Positions 30,405-37,929 of a stretch of 46,539 nt of DNA are shown one piece after another. The stretch is from IMG/VR virus record IMGVR_UViG_3300018080_000038, positions 1 through 46,539 of that record; one strand, written 5' to 3'. Every line of letters starts with the position of its first letter. Within the stretch, counting starts at the first letter, position 1. The notes below the pieces were generated by a model. That model was given only the letters and a program-made list of their open reading frames with translations. It was not told where the DNA came from and ran no database searches. The stretch comes from a virus. Both the position numbers and the translations under genes were made by a program.

Positions 30405-32790
30405 ATCAGTCAGAGTAGCAGCCACGAAACAAGGTTGGAATCTCGGCTGGTCGTATCTCGCACTGTCCGGAAAAAGACCGATCGAAAAGAAGTGGACCGA
30501 ACGCGATCGGGAGACGGAAAAGGAAGCGACGAATTGGGCAGCTCAGACGAACGTCGGAATCAGAACCGGGAAGATCTCCGGAGGATTGATCGTTGTCGAC
30601 ATAGACAGAGGCGCGGATCTCTCCTCGCTCGATCTCCCGGACACCGTCACGGTAATGACCGGGAACGGCGGACTCCATCTTTATTATCGATCGGACAAGG
30701 AAATCGGGAACAGTTCCGGGAAAGTCGCAACAAAGGTCGATGTCCGGGGAAACGGCGGACAGGTCGTCGCGGTCGGAAGCGTTCACCCGAAAACCAAGAA
30801 GATGTACAGATATGCGCACGATCTTTCGCCGGCGGAGGTCAACGTTCAGCCTCTTCCGGGGTGGATAACCGAAATTCTGCTCGAGAGCAGGCCTAAATCA
30901 GGCGAGAATCAGCCGGAAGGGAACGGCAAGAGGGAATCCCGTCCGAGCGGGAACGGCTACTCGAGCGCAGCCCTATCGTACGAGGCCGAAAAGGTCTCCA
31001 GCGCGAACGAGGGAGAGAGAAACGATACCCTCAATCGATCGGCGTTTTCTATGGGGACAATGATCGGAGCCGGGATGATCGATCAGGCCGAAGTCGAAGC
31101 GATCCTCGAGGACGCTGCGGTCCAGGCCGGCTTATCGATAAACGAAGCGAGACAAACAATTCTCTCCGGGATTAAGGCCGGCATCAAGACTCCCAGAGAG
31201 GTGCCAGAACAAGCGGAGCGTTCAGGAACAGTCGGGAAGAAGGATAGCCCTCCTCCTCCTCCGATGCCAAAGGGTTCCAACGCTCCGCCTCTGGCTACAA
31301 CGAGAAGTCAGAGGAAGGCCGTTATGGTTCCGGGAGCTCACATCAACACGTTCGGATACAGAGAGATCGGGAACGATCTCTTCGCCGAGGAAGTTCTCTC
31401 GAACCTTCCAGAAGGCGTGATATACCGACGCGGAGGGATACCGGTTGAGCTCGTCGGAGAACCGGGGCACAAGAAGCTCCAGACGGTTACGGTCGATCGG
31501 ATGAGGCTGATAATGGACGAGCACATCCGGCTCTTTCAGGGAGTCCGGAAGAACAACAAGCTCCAGCAGGTTTACAAGAACGCGACGAGGAACTGGGCAG
31601 GGCTCGTTCTCGCGTCAGCCGGAGATTCGGTTCTGATTCGAGATATGAAACTCCTGACTCACTACCCAGTGTACATGTCGAACTGGGAACTCGCTCAGCC
31701 GGGATATTACAAAGGCGTTTATTACGACGAACCGGCGGAACTCGTTGGGATGTCTCCGAGAGAGGGAGGCTGGCCGGTTATCGAGGATCTGATCGTCGAT
31801 TTCCCATTCCTGTCGGAGGCCGACAAACAGAACTTCATCTCGCTTCTCTTAACTCCGATGATCAGGCCGGCTCTTCTCGGGAATGTTCCTATGTTCCTGA
31901 TCAAGAGTTCGCTTCCGAGAACCGGAAAGACGAAGCTCGCGGAACAGGTCACCGGCGGGATCTATCTCGGAGAGGAGACGCCGGCAATGCAATGGAGCTC
32001 GAACGAGGACGAGAGGGACAAGAGGATTCTCTCGATCCTTAAACAGGGCGACACGATCCTTCACGTGGACAACGTCGCTCATTACGTCGATTCTCCCGCG
32101 CTCGCGTCTCTCGTGACGTCGAAGTTCTATCAGGGACGGCTTCTCGGTCAGTCTCAGATGATGAGGATCGAGAACACCCTCAGCGTCGTTGCGACGGCGA
32201 ACAATCCGAGAGCGACGGGAGAGATCGTCCGGAGAGCGGTTCCGATAACGCTTCAGCCGGAGGACGACGCTCCGGAGCTCCGGTCGAATTTCAAACACCC
32301 GAACCTCTTCAAGCACGTCCTGTATCGGCGTCCCAGAGTATGGAGCGTCATGACCGGCCTCGTCGAGGCGTGGAAGGAAAAAGGAAGGCCGGCAACGGGA
32401 ATGAAGATGGGAGGATTCGAAGGCTGGGCCGAGGCGATGTCCGGGATAATGTTCGCAGCCGGAGCCGAAGAGTGGATGACCAACTGGCGCGAATGGGTGC
32501 GCGAGGCCGATCCGGAGGGAGAGGATCTGAAGGAATTCGTCAAGCTCTGGTGGGAAGACGCCGGGAATGCGACGATGCACGCGAAAGAGCTCCTGAAGAT
32601 CGTCGAGGACAACGATCTCTTCGGAGAGATCCTGATCCGGGCGAAGAGCTCTCAGGGGAGACTGACCGTCTTCTCGACGAACGTCCTCGTGAAATATCTC
32701 AACGCGCCGGTCGAGGAGTTTATAATCAAAAGAGGTGGAGGCCGATCATATCATCTCGAAAGAATAAAAGGAGGAAATCTTTATGAATAG
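30397..32790 (+). CDS. Bifunctional primase-polymerase / D5-like helicase
   Basis: 797 residues. Residues about 8-160 are a prim-pol domain with the catalytic pair Asp68 and Asp70 in VVDID, GNGGLHLYY (His94) and VRGNGGQVVAVGS (116-128). Residues about 195-265 form a helical primase C-terminal-type region, then a Pro-rich linker. The AAA+/D5-like helicase begins about 330 with Walker A SSLPRTGKT (504-512) and Walker B-like TILHVDN near 555. It should initiate replication by primer synthesis and unwinding. No separate DNA polymerase is encoded, so a host polymerase is likely recruited. Confidence 0.9.
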   Translation: MSKSVRVAATKQGWNLGWSYLALSGKRPIEKKWTERDRETEKEATNWAAQTNVGIRTGKISGGLIVVDIDRGADLSSLDLPDTVTVMTGNGGLHLYYRSDKEIGNSSGKVATKVDVRGNGGQVVAVGSVHPKTKKMYRYAHDLSPAEVNVQPLPGWITEILLESRPKSGENQPEGNGKRESRPSGNGYSSAALSYEAEKVSSANEGERNDTLNRSAFSMGTMIGAGMIDQAEVEAILEDAAVQAGLSINEARQTILSGIKAGIKTPREVPEQAERSGTVGKKDSPPPPPMPKGSNAPPLATTRSQRKAVMVPGAHINTFGYREIGNDLFAEEVLSNLPEGVIYRRGGIPVELVGEPGHKKLQTVTVDRMRLIMDEHIRLFQGVRKNNKLQQVYKNATRNWAGLVLASAGDSVLIRDMKLLTHYPVYMSNWELAQPGYYKGVYYDEPAELVGMSPREGGWPVIEDLIVDFPFLSEADKQNFISLLLTPMIRPALLGNVPMFLIKSSLPRTGKTKLAEQVTGGIYLGEETPAMQWSSNEDERDKRILSILKQGDTILHVDNVAHYVDSPALASLVTSKFYQGRLLGQSQMMRIENTLSVVATANNPRATGEIVRRAVPITLQPEDDAPELRSNFKHPNLFKHVLYRRPRVWSVMTGLVEAWKEKGRPATGMKMGGFEGWAEAMSGIMFAAGAEEWMTNWREWVREADPEGEDLKEFVKLWWEDAGNATMHAKELLKIVEDNDLFGEILIRAKSSQGRLTVFSTNVLVKYLNAPVEEFIIKRGGGRSYHLERIKGGNLYE

Positions 32791-32962
32791 TTTCGAAGCG
32801 ATCGAAAAGGTTAAAAAGAAAAAGCGGATCACGTGGAACGATCTTCTTTATCTGCGAAAGATCGGAGTCTCGGAAGTCAAGATCTCGAACGAGTTCGGAA
32901 TATCGCTAAAGAAGATCCGGAAGAAGCTAAAACAGATAGATAAAGAGGAAGGAAGAAAATGA
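32783..32962 (+). CDS. Small helix-turn-helix protein (59 aa)
   Basis: ATG 32783 lies inside the end of the primase-helicase, with AAGGAGG ahead; TGA at 32960-32962 overlaps the next ATG (ATGA). The product has a basic N terminus (KKKKRITWND) and an HTH-like segment VKISNEFGISLKKIRKKL (about 32-49). It likely binds DNA, perhaps at the replication origin or an operator. It is shorter than 60 residues and is easily missed. Confidence 0.65.
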   Translation: MNSFEAIEKVKKKKRITWNDLLYLRKIGVSEVKISNEFGISLKKIRKKLKQIDKEEGRK

Positions 32963-33144
32963 GTTTCGGAGAACGGAGTTGCAGATTTTACGAGGACTGC
33001 CCGATCCCGGAACAGCGCGACATAGACACCTGCACGATCAACTGTCGCGAATTCGAATGGAACGGAACGACCAAGCCCGATACGGGTAAACTTTTTTTAA
33101 ATGAAGGAGAAGAAGATGAATGCGAGGATTTTTTTCAAGAATGA
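32959..33144 (+). CDS. Small Cys-rich acidic protein (61 aa)
   Basis: Not recognised. It overlaps the HTH gene by four bases and contains five Cys (CRFYEDC, CTINC, one near the end), with an acidic C terminus EEDECEDFF. A single zinc site is possible. The 3' end overlaps the following gene by 29 bases. Confidence 0.55.
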   Translation: MSFGERSCRFYEDCPIPEQRDIDTCTINCREFEWNGTTKPDTGKLFLNEGEEDECEDFFQE

Positions 33145-33388
33145 AGATCCGGACGATACCGGAATCAAAGAAGTGACGGACGAAAGCCCGATGCCGTTCG
33201 GGGAGCACGAAAAGAAGAAGATGAGGGACGTCCCGGCGAAGTATCTTATATGGATGCACGACAATCTCGCCGAACGCGAAGAAGCCGGACAGAAGCTCCG
33301 GGACGACGAGACGGCGGTTCTCAATTACACTTCCGAGAATCTCGACGCGCTCGAGCTTCAGGCAGCAGAGGAGGAAGCAGATGAGTGA
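33116..33388 (+). CDS. Acidic protein of unknown function (90 aa)
   Basis: ATG 33116 follows AAGGAGAAG by six bases; ATG 33101 is an in-frame alternative that would include the ribosome site. It is acidic with YLIWMHDNLA near 47 and a helical Glu-rich C terminus (LDALELQAAEEEADE). No family recognised. It overlaps the next start by eight bases. Confidence 0.6.
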   Translation: MNARIFFKNEDPDDTGIKEVTDESPMPFGEHEKKKMRDVPAKYLIWMHDNLAEREEAGQKLRDDETAVLNYTSENLDALELQAAEEEADE

Positions 33389-33713
33389 GACAACAACGTG
33401 TGATTGCGTATTCGACGGGAAGACGGGAATCGGAGAAGAGTATTGCACGAAGTGCGGGAAGATCAAAGATCCGAAACGCCTTTTCCTCGTTCCTATGACG
33501 AAGGATAAGCGCGAAAGCGATCTCTGCTTCAAGGAATGCGGGAAGATCCACGTCGGTCTGATTTTCTTCGATGGCGTATATCCCTGCCTGCCCTGTTGGA
33601 CGGAGGACTGTCCGCACGAGGAGAACAGGGTTGACGTCGAAGAGGAGGGACTCGTCGAATGTCACCCACAGAACCCGGTCACGTTAAGGAAACTGAAAAA
33701 AAAGGAGGGCTAA
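33381..33713 (+). CDS. Cys-rich protein (110 aa)
   Basis: Cys pairs CDC, CTKCGK, CLPC and DCPHE plus His suggest one or two zinc sites. It is otherwise unrecognised. GAGGAGG lies before the ATG within the end of the previous gene, and the next gene starts at the base after its stop, so translation is coupled to the nucleotide enzyme that follows. Confidence 0.6.
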   Translation: MSETTTCDCVFDGKTGIGEEYCTKCGKIKDPKRLFLVPMTKDKRESDLCFKECGKIHVGLIFFDGVYPCLPCWTEDCPHEENRVDVEEEGLVECHPQNPVTLRKLKKKEG

Positions 33714-34427
33714 ATGAACGACTTAGACAGATTGCAAACGTTACAGGCGGAAATAGGAGGATGGTCGGATGAGACTTTCGGAGACGGCAGCCGGTTGAAA
33801 CCCTGCCTTGCTCATTTTAAAAAGGAAGTCTATGAACTCTATAACGATCCGAGCACCGAAGAGTTCGCGGACTGCCTGATGCTTCTTCTCGACGGAGCCC
33901 GGATGTACGGCCTCTCGACGGAAGAGCTCCTCGAGTACACTGAGCTCAAACTCGAGAGGAACCGAAAGCGGGAGTGGGGATCTCCCGATCGGAACGGAGC
34001 GATCGAACACGTTCGGGACGGAAAGCCGATCGTGTATCTCGCTGGTCCTATGCTCGACTGCAACGAAACTGAGATCTCGACGTGGAGGGAGACCGCGAAG
34101 ATCCTCCTCGAGACGGAGATTCGAGATCCCGGACTGAGGCCTGCCCAGGACGTGGTTTATCAGTCGAAGATCCACGACTCGAGCGACATCGTCGAGCCGG
34201 ACAAGGAGGATATATTCCAGAGCGACGTCATCCTCGCGAACTGCTGGAGGCCGAGCGCGGGAACCTCGATGGAGATCTATATGGGATGGGAGCTCTCGAA
34301 GCTCGTCGTCTCGATCGTCCCTCCGGACAAGAAGATCTCGGCGTGGGTTGACTACCACTCGGACGTCGTCTTCCGGAAGCTCGACACGGCGATCGACGCG
34401 ATCAACGACTGGGCGAGGAGAAAGTAA
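33714..34427 (+). CDS. Fusion of MazG-like dNTP pyrophosphohydrolase and nucleoside 2-deoxyribosyltransferase-like domains
   Basis: 237 residues. Residues about 1-95 match the dATP/dGTP pyrophosphohydrolase (DUF550/MazG-like) family: W(S)DETFG, HFKKEVYEL, STEEFADCLMLLLDGARMYG with acidic metal ligands. Residues about 106-237 match the nucleoside 2-deoxyribosyltransferase family: VYLAGPM at the nucleotide-binding strand, DIFQSDVILANC, and GTSMEIYMGWEL with a likely catalytic Glu. The fusion could hydrolyse dNTPs to dNMP and then cleave or exchange the base, reshaping the nucleotide pool. It may also sanitise unwanted nucleotides if DNA is modified. Both families are known; the joining is the notable point. 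Confidence 0.82.
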   Translation: MNDLDRLQTLQAEIGGWSDETFGDGSRLKPCLAHFKKEVYELYNDPSTEEFADCLMLLLDGARMYGLSTEELLEYTELKLERNRKREWGSPDRNGAIEHVRDGKPIVYLAGPMLDCNETEISTWRETAKILLETEIRDPGLRPAQDVVYQSKIHDSSDIVEPDKEDIFQSDVILANCWRPSAGTSMEIYMGWELSKLVVSIVPPDKKISAWVDYHSDVVFRKLDTAIDAINDWARRK

Positions 34428-34747
34428 TGGCGTGGATTACAGGAAGGATGAACGCGGTAATTCGAGATATGAGCATTTCATACGGCGGATTCGGAATGGA
34501 AGAGATGATGTCAGTCGAGTGTGATATGTCTTTTATAAGGCCGTCGAGTCCGGAGGATCTCGAAAACGTCGTTCAGGATTTCCGCGCGCAGCTTTTGTCC
34601 GTCTTCTTTCCGGGAGAGGTTCCGGAGGAGAAGCCCAAGCCGATGTTGGAAAAGAAACCGAAGGCGAAGAAGGAAGAACCGAAACCAGAGCCCGGAGTCC
34701 GGGACATAGAATTTAAGGAGACGAAAGATGATCAGAAGCGCGTTTAA
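34427..34747 (+). CDS. Protein of unknown function with Pro/Lys/Glu tail (106 aa)
   Basis: TAATG overlap with the previous gene. Residues 1-65 form a small beta-alpha domain (RMNAVIRDMSISYGGFGMEE); residues about 66-106 are disordered and rich in Pro, Lys and Glu, ending with VRDIEFKE. A near copy of that motif, KRDIEFND, ends the protein encoded at 35300, suggesting both contact the same partner. The fold is not recognised. Confidence 0.6.
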   Translation: MAWITGRMNAVIRDMSISYGGFGMEEMMSVECDMSFIRPSSPEDLENVVQDFRAQLLSVFFPGEVPEEKPKPMLEKKPKAKKEEPKPEPGVRDIEFKETKDDQKRV

Positions 34748-35063
34748 AAAACTGCTTCGCGCGATGTGCGTCGTTCAGAAGACGAAGGACATCCGCGCGT
34801 TATGGCCTCACATACGCCGGCTCGAGAAGGCCGTTGCTCCCTCGAGGTCATACGCCATAGTCGAGTGGCCGGATCTCGAGAAGGTCTGCAGCTATCAGCA
34901 CGTACTCCCGGGAAAAACCGTTCTCGGATCGGGAAACGGGATCTTGAAGTGCTCTCACGGATCTCACGGGGAGGTCTATCGCTGCTGCCGGCTTATGTGC
35001 CCCGTCTGGGACGAGTGGTCAGGCGTTATGCCGGAAGTTCGGAAGGAGGGCGAAGATGATTAA
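34728..35063 (+). CDS. Cys/His protein of unknown function (111 aa)
   Basis: Not recognised. The start, with AAGGAGACG ahead, overlaps the previous gene by 20 bases. It has a basic first half, then a SHGSHGEVYRCCRLMCPVW region with three Cys that might form a metal site with nearby His. It overlaps the next gene by eight bases. Confidence 0.6.
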   Translation: MIRSAFKKLLRAMCVVQKTKDIRALWPHIRRLEKAVAPSRSYAIVEWPDLEKVCSYQHVLPGKTVLGSGNGILKCSHGSHGEVYRCCRLMCPVWDEWSGVMPEVRKEGEDD

Positions 35064-35310
35064 ATGGATAAAGAGACTGTTCGAGAAGGCGATGGAGTCG
35101 GAGATCGTCGTCGGAGATTACTGGATGGCAAAGAGGGACGAGGGGAACCCGTTCGCCGAGTGGAAATTCAAGATAACGGGATATCAGAACGGCTGGATCC
35201 AATATCAGTTCGTCAGGAACGACGACGGATATGAAGGGTCGAAGTATTCGAAAAAGGAGAAAGACTTCCGGCTCCTCTTCGAACCGAGGGAGGTCGTCTG
35301 TGGCGAATAG
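35056..35310 (+). CDS. Small protein of unknown function (84 aa)
   Basis: Not recognised. GAAGGAGGG precedes the ATG. The protein has a beta-rich, aromatic centre (GDYWMAKRDEGNPFAEWKFK, then GWIQYQFV) resembling a small beta-barrel, and a basic C terminus. It overlaps the next gene by 11 bases. Confidence 0.6.
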   Translation: MIKWIKRLFEKAMESEIVVGDYWMAKRDEGNPFAEWKFKITGYQNGWIQYQFVRNDDGYEGSKYSKKEKDFRLLFEPREVVCGE

Positions 35311-36061
35311 GATGATCCCGAGAGAGATCCGGGTCAGGCTCGAGCCGAACACTCCGAACCAATCCATCGAGGTGATCACGGAAGTCTTCACCGGCGATGA
35401 TCGGTTCACCGGGAAATTCGAGATCTCTATGCGGGAGGCGAACAGGCCGGAGGTTCTCAACATCGTCGAGAGGCAGACGTCGAAGGTGGTCAAGGAGATC
35501 TTCGCGCAGGCCTTTTACGGCGGGTGGCCGAGTTCCGGGACGATCAACATGGAAATCGATACAGACGCTGCGGAAACGATTCGGGAACTCGAGAGAGTCA
35601 GGTTCGATATGGAGAAGCAGGCAGCGATCAGGGCGGAGGCCGAGAGACGCGCGGAGGAGGCTCGACGGAGATCCCCGGTCGCGAGCTCGAGACGCGGAGG
35701 AAAGACGACGAGCTGGATCGTCGATCTGGTCCGGGCTTTCAAGGAAACGAAGATCTCGCTCGATCAGTTTCAAGCTGCCGTCGCCGAGGTCGGACTGTCT
35801 GTCCCGGACGCCGTTCGGACGTACTTCCGGGAGACCGGGGAAAGCCCGATCACCGGGGAACCGGCGCGAAGATCCCGGAGCCAGAAATCGATCGAAAAAC
35901 GGGGCAGAATCGAGAGATCCAATCGCGCACAGAATCAGCTGTTTAAAACCAAAAAGGAGGAGCCCGAGAACGGCACACCGGAGAAGGAGGAACGGGTGGC
36001 CGGAAAACGGGACATCGAATTTAACGATGGAAACATTACTGTGGATGAGGGCGAGAAATGA
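35300..36061 (+). CDS. Basic protein of unknown function with shared RDIEF tail (253 aa)
   Basis: GTG 35300 is chosen because GGGAGG lies nine bases upstream within the previous gene; ATG 35312 is an alternative and the longer frame from 35231 is not. The first 105 residues form a beta/alpha domain. Residues about 105-145 are a charged helix, then a segment FKETKISLDQFQAAVAEVG like a small helical domain (about 155-190). The final 65 residues are disordered and basic and end with GKRDIEFND, a motif repeated at the end of the 34427 product. Function unknown. Confidence 0.6.
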   Translation: MANRMIPREIRVRLEPNTPNQSIEVITEVFTGDDRFTGKFEISMREANRPEVLNIVERQTSKVVKEIFAQAFYGGWPSSGTINMEIDTDAAETIRELERVRFDMEKQAAIRAEAERRAEEARRRSPVASSRRGGKTTSWIVDLVRAFKETKISLDQFQAAVAEVGLSVPDAVRTYFRETGESPITGEPARRSRSQKSIEKRGRIERSNRAQNQLFKTKKEEPENGTPEKEERVAGKRDIEFNDGNITVDEGEK

Positions 36062-36345
36062 AAACGAAAAGAGGAGGAGCGCACGGCCTTACACGCCTGT
36101 GGCCTGTCAAAAAGGCTGTTTTTAAGTTCTTTTATTTCGAGCTTTCACCTGTTTGCTTTAAGTTCTTTAGGAGGAAACACACCTTTCACACCTTCACACC
36201 CTTTTCCCTACTGGCTCCAAACAGCTTTCTATCAAATATGATCAGTTTAAAGAAGAGCATTTGGAGGCTACGGGAAGAGGCCGCAAAGGTGTGTTAGGCC
36301 GTGACAGACGAAATTCATAAACACGTTAAAAAGGAGAAGAAAACC
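36062..36345. other. T/C-rich intergenic region with direct and inverted repeats
   Basis: This 284-bp region differs in composition from the rest: T- and C-rich tracts and many short repeats. TTTAAGTTCTTT occurs at 36121-36132 and 36157-36168; AACACACCTTT (36176-36186) is complementary to 36285-36295. A 79-codon frame (36058-36297) crosses it with unusual Phe-rich composition and is doubtful. It may hold a replication origin or a promoter for the next small operon. Confidence 0.5.
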
Positions 36346-36882
36346 ATGGATGAACAGACAAAGGCTTTAGTTACAATCGAGTGTCCCCATTGCCAAACGG
36401 AGAACGCGGATCTCGAGCTCGTCGTTGTAGATCCGGAGCTGCCGATCCGGGTCGCCTGTCGAGAGTGCGGAGAACCTATCTGGGTGAAGATCCTCGAGGT
36501 GAAGGAAGACGGAACCGCGAGGCTCCAGATCGGGAAGGCTATCAAGCCGGCGGACATAACGAAACTCCTCGAGGAGAACGGAGGAAAGTGTCCGGCCTGC
36601 GGACGCGAGATCAAGGGATCTCAGGAGCGGACGTACCTGCTCGACGATTCGGTCCACGTCGTCCGTCAGGGGAAGGCTCTCTCACCGAACGGCATCGCCG
36701 TTGTATTGCAGAGACTCTGCTCGGAGGACGTTATCCCGGCGCGGTTTATTTATCGCGAGACGATCAAGGAGACTGGTGCTCTCCGGGTCAAGCTCCGGTG
36801 GAATGATCTCGAGGCTGCTGATCGTGGGTTAAAGATTTGGGAGACTCTTATTCCAGAGGAGGTGACAGATGGCAATGAATGA
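36346..36882 (+). CDS. Zinc-ribbon protein of unknown function (178 aa)
   Basis: ATG 36346 follows AAGGAG by eight bases. It has CPHCQT and CRECGE (zinc ribbon 1, about 12-45), and CPACGRE (about 86) as half of a second site. The C-terminal half (about 100-178) is alpha/beta with no known motif. Similar two-part zinc-ribbon proteins in phages are usually of unknown function. The last 14 bases overlap the next gene. Confidence 0.65.
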   Translation: MDEQTKALVTIECPHCQTENADLELVVVDPELPIRVACRECGEPIWVKILEVKEDGTARLQIGKAIKPADITKLLEENGGKCPACGREIKGSQERTYLLDDSVHVVRQGKALSPNGIAVVLQRLCSEDVIPARFIYRETIKETGALRVKLRWNDLEAADRGLKIWETLIPEEVTDGNE

Positions 36883-37306
36883 GCAGGAAAGGATGTTGAG
36901 AGTCTTCGAGGATCTCGGAGTCCCTCACACCTTTAAACAATTTACTGCTGCTGCGGTTATCCTTATGGACTGTCGAAGCGGACACATCGCGTCTCAGGTC
37001 GATTGCTGGGTGGAGTTCAAATTCGACGACGCCGGGAGCTTCCAACACATGGGCGTTTACACTCGCGACGGTCACGGTCCATTCGAACTCAATCAGCGCG
37101 AGGGTAAAGCTCCGAAGCCAGACACGAGCTTTCCTCCGGAGGAACCGAGAAGGAAGCTCGCTGCGTTCGCTCCGCCTCCTGTCTCTTCTCCTGACGAGCC
37201 GATGACGATCGAGGATCGCGTCGCTCAGATGGATCTCGAGAAGGATTCGGAGAAGAAGAACGACTTGACCGAAATGTACGCGAATTTCAAGAAGGGTAAA
37301 AAATGA
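36869..37306 (+). CDS. Protein of unknown function (145 aa)
   Basis: Not recognised. GAGGAGG lies ahead of ATG 36869. A globular alpha/beta part (1-75) is followed by a Pro/Glu linker (about 78-112) and a helical Lys/Glu C terminus ending in KKGKK. It overlaps the next gene by four bases (ATGA). Confidence 0.6.
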   Translation: MAMNEQERMLRVFEDLGVPHTFKQFTAAAVILMDCRSGHIASQVDCWVEFKFDDAGSFQHMGVYTRDGHGPFELNQREGKAPKPDTSFPPEEPRRKLAAFAPPPVSSPDEPMTIEDRVAQMDLEKDSEKKNDLTEMYANFKKGKK

Positions 37307-37479
37307 TAATCGTCAAGTTCTTAATTAAGTGTAACAACTGTGGAACCAAACACAGCAGGCTCTGCGACTCCGAAGAGGACGCGCGAGAACGCGCGAAGCG
37401 GATCTGGATCTCGACGAAAGATGATCAGCATTTCTGTTCGCCTTACTGTCAGGCGAGATATAAGGAGAAGGATAAATGA
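37303..37479 (+). CDS. Small zinc-finger-like protein (58 aa)
   Basis: ATG 37303 overlaps the previous stop (ATGA), and its TGA overlaps the next ATG (37476), a tight three-gene chain. Cys pattern CNNCG (about 10-13) with later Cys44 and Cys49 (CSPYC) fits one treble-clef or ribbon zinc site. It likely binds nucleic acid or a partner. The gene is short enough to be missed by length cut-offs. Confidence 0.65.
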   Translation: MIIVKFLIKCNNCGTKHSRLCDSEEDARERAKRIWISTKDDQHFCSPYCQARYKEKDK

Positions 37480-37826
37480 CCAGAAGAAATTACACCGGAG
37501 ACAAATACAATTTTTCAAGACACGACGTCCAGACCGCGATAAATAATTCAGGTACGATCAGGGCTGCAGCGAAGACTCTCGGGTGTTCGTACGGCACCCT
37601 GATTCACGCCTGCGACGTCCTCGGAATCGAACGACCGAACCGGGGAAGAACCCGGAGAGCCTTCACGAAGAAGGAGCTCTCGAAATACCAGAAGGGCTAC
37701 TCTTGGGCAGGAATTGCCGAAGTTCTCGGCTGCTCCGTCGGACTCGTCCGAAGGGAGTTTAAACGGCTCGGATTGACCAAACTCGACGAAAGGAGTAAAA
37801 ACGCCGAACATCCCTGTGACATCTGA
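37476..37826 (+). CDS. Double helix-turn-helix DNA-binding protein (116 aa)
   Basis: Two HTH segments are visible: GTIRAAAKTLGCSYGTLIHA (about 26-45) and GYSWAGIAEVLGCSVGLVRR (about 74-93), each with the A..LG(C)S..(T/V) pattern. It probably binds DNA as a regulator. It lies immediately before the palindrome-bearing promoter of the packaging genes and is a natural candidate to control it. Confidence 0.8.
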   Translation: MTRRNYTGDKYNFSRHDVQTAINNSGTIRAAAKTLGCSYGTLIHACDVLGIERPNRGRTRRAFTKKELSKYQKGYSWAGIAEVLGCSVGLVRREFKRLGLTKLDERSKNAEHPCDI

Positions 37827-37838
37827 TCAAATGGAAGA

Positions 37839-37866
37839 TTGAAAAATTTCTGTACATACATAGTAT
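37839..37866 (+). promoter_or_regulatory. Candidate promoter for the packaging/head operon
   Basis: TTGAAA (37839-37844), 16-base spacer, TAGTAT (37861-37866). It is in the 103-bp gap between the HTH gene and the terminase small subunit. The overlapping TATACT at 37875-37880, with TGTACA at 37851-37856 (18-base spacer), is a second possible -10/-35 pair. Confidence 0.55.
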
Positions 37867-37883
37867 TCCCGGTATATACTATG
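37859..37883. promoter_or_regulatory. Palindromic operator candidate
   Basis: CATAGTAT (37859-37866) and ATACTATG (37876-37883) form a perfect 8-bp inverted repeat with a nine-base centre, overlapping the candidate -10 elements. The spacing (17 bp centre to centre) suits a dimeric HTH regulator, possibly the protein encoded just upstream. Confidence 0.6.
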
Positions 37884-37929
37884 GGCGAAAGGCTATCGAG
37901 GCCGAGATCAGTTTTTACTGTTGGAAGGT

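Noticed and set aside
36058-36297. 79-codon frame starting with ATGA overlap
   Set aside because: Phe-rich and unlike any other gene here; the DNA shows repeats and T/C tracts more typical of a noncoding control region. Kept only as intergenic.
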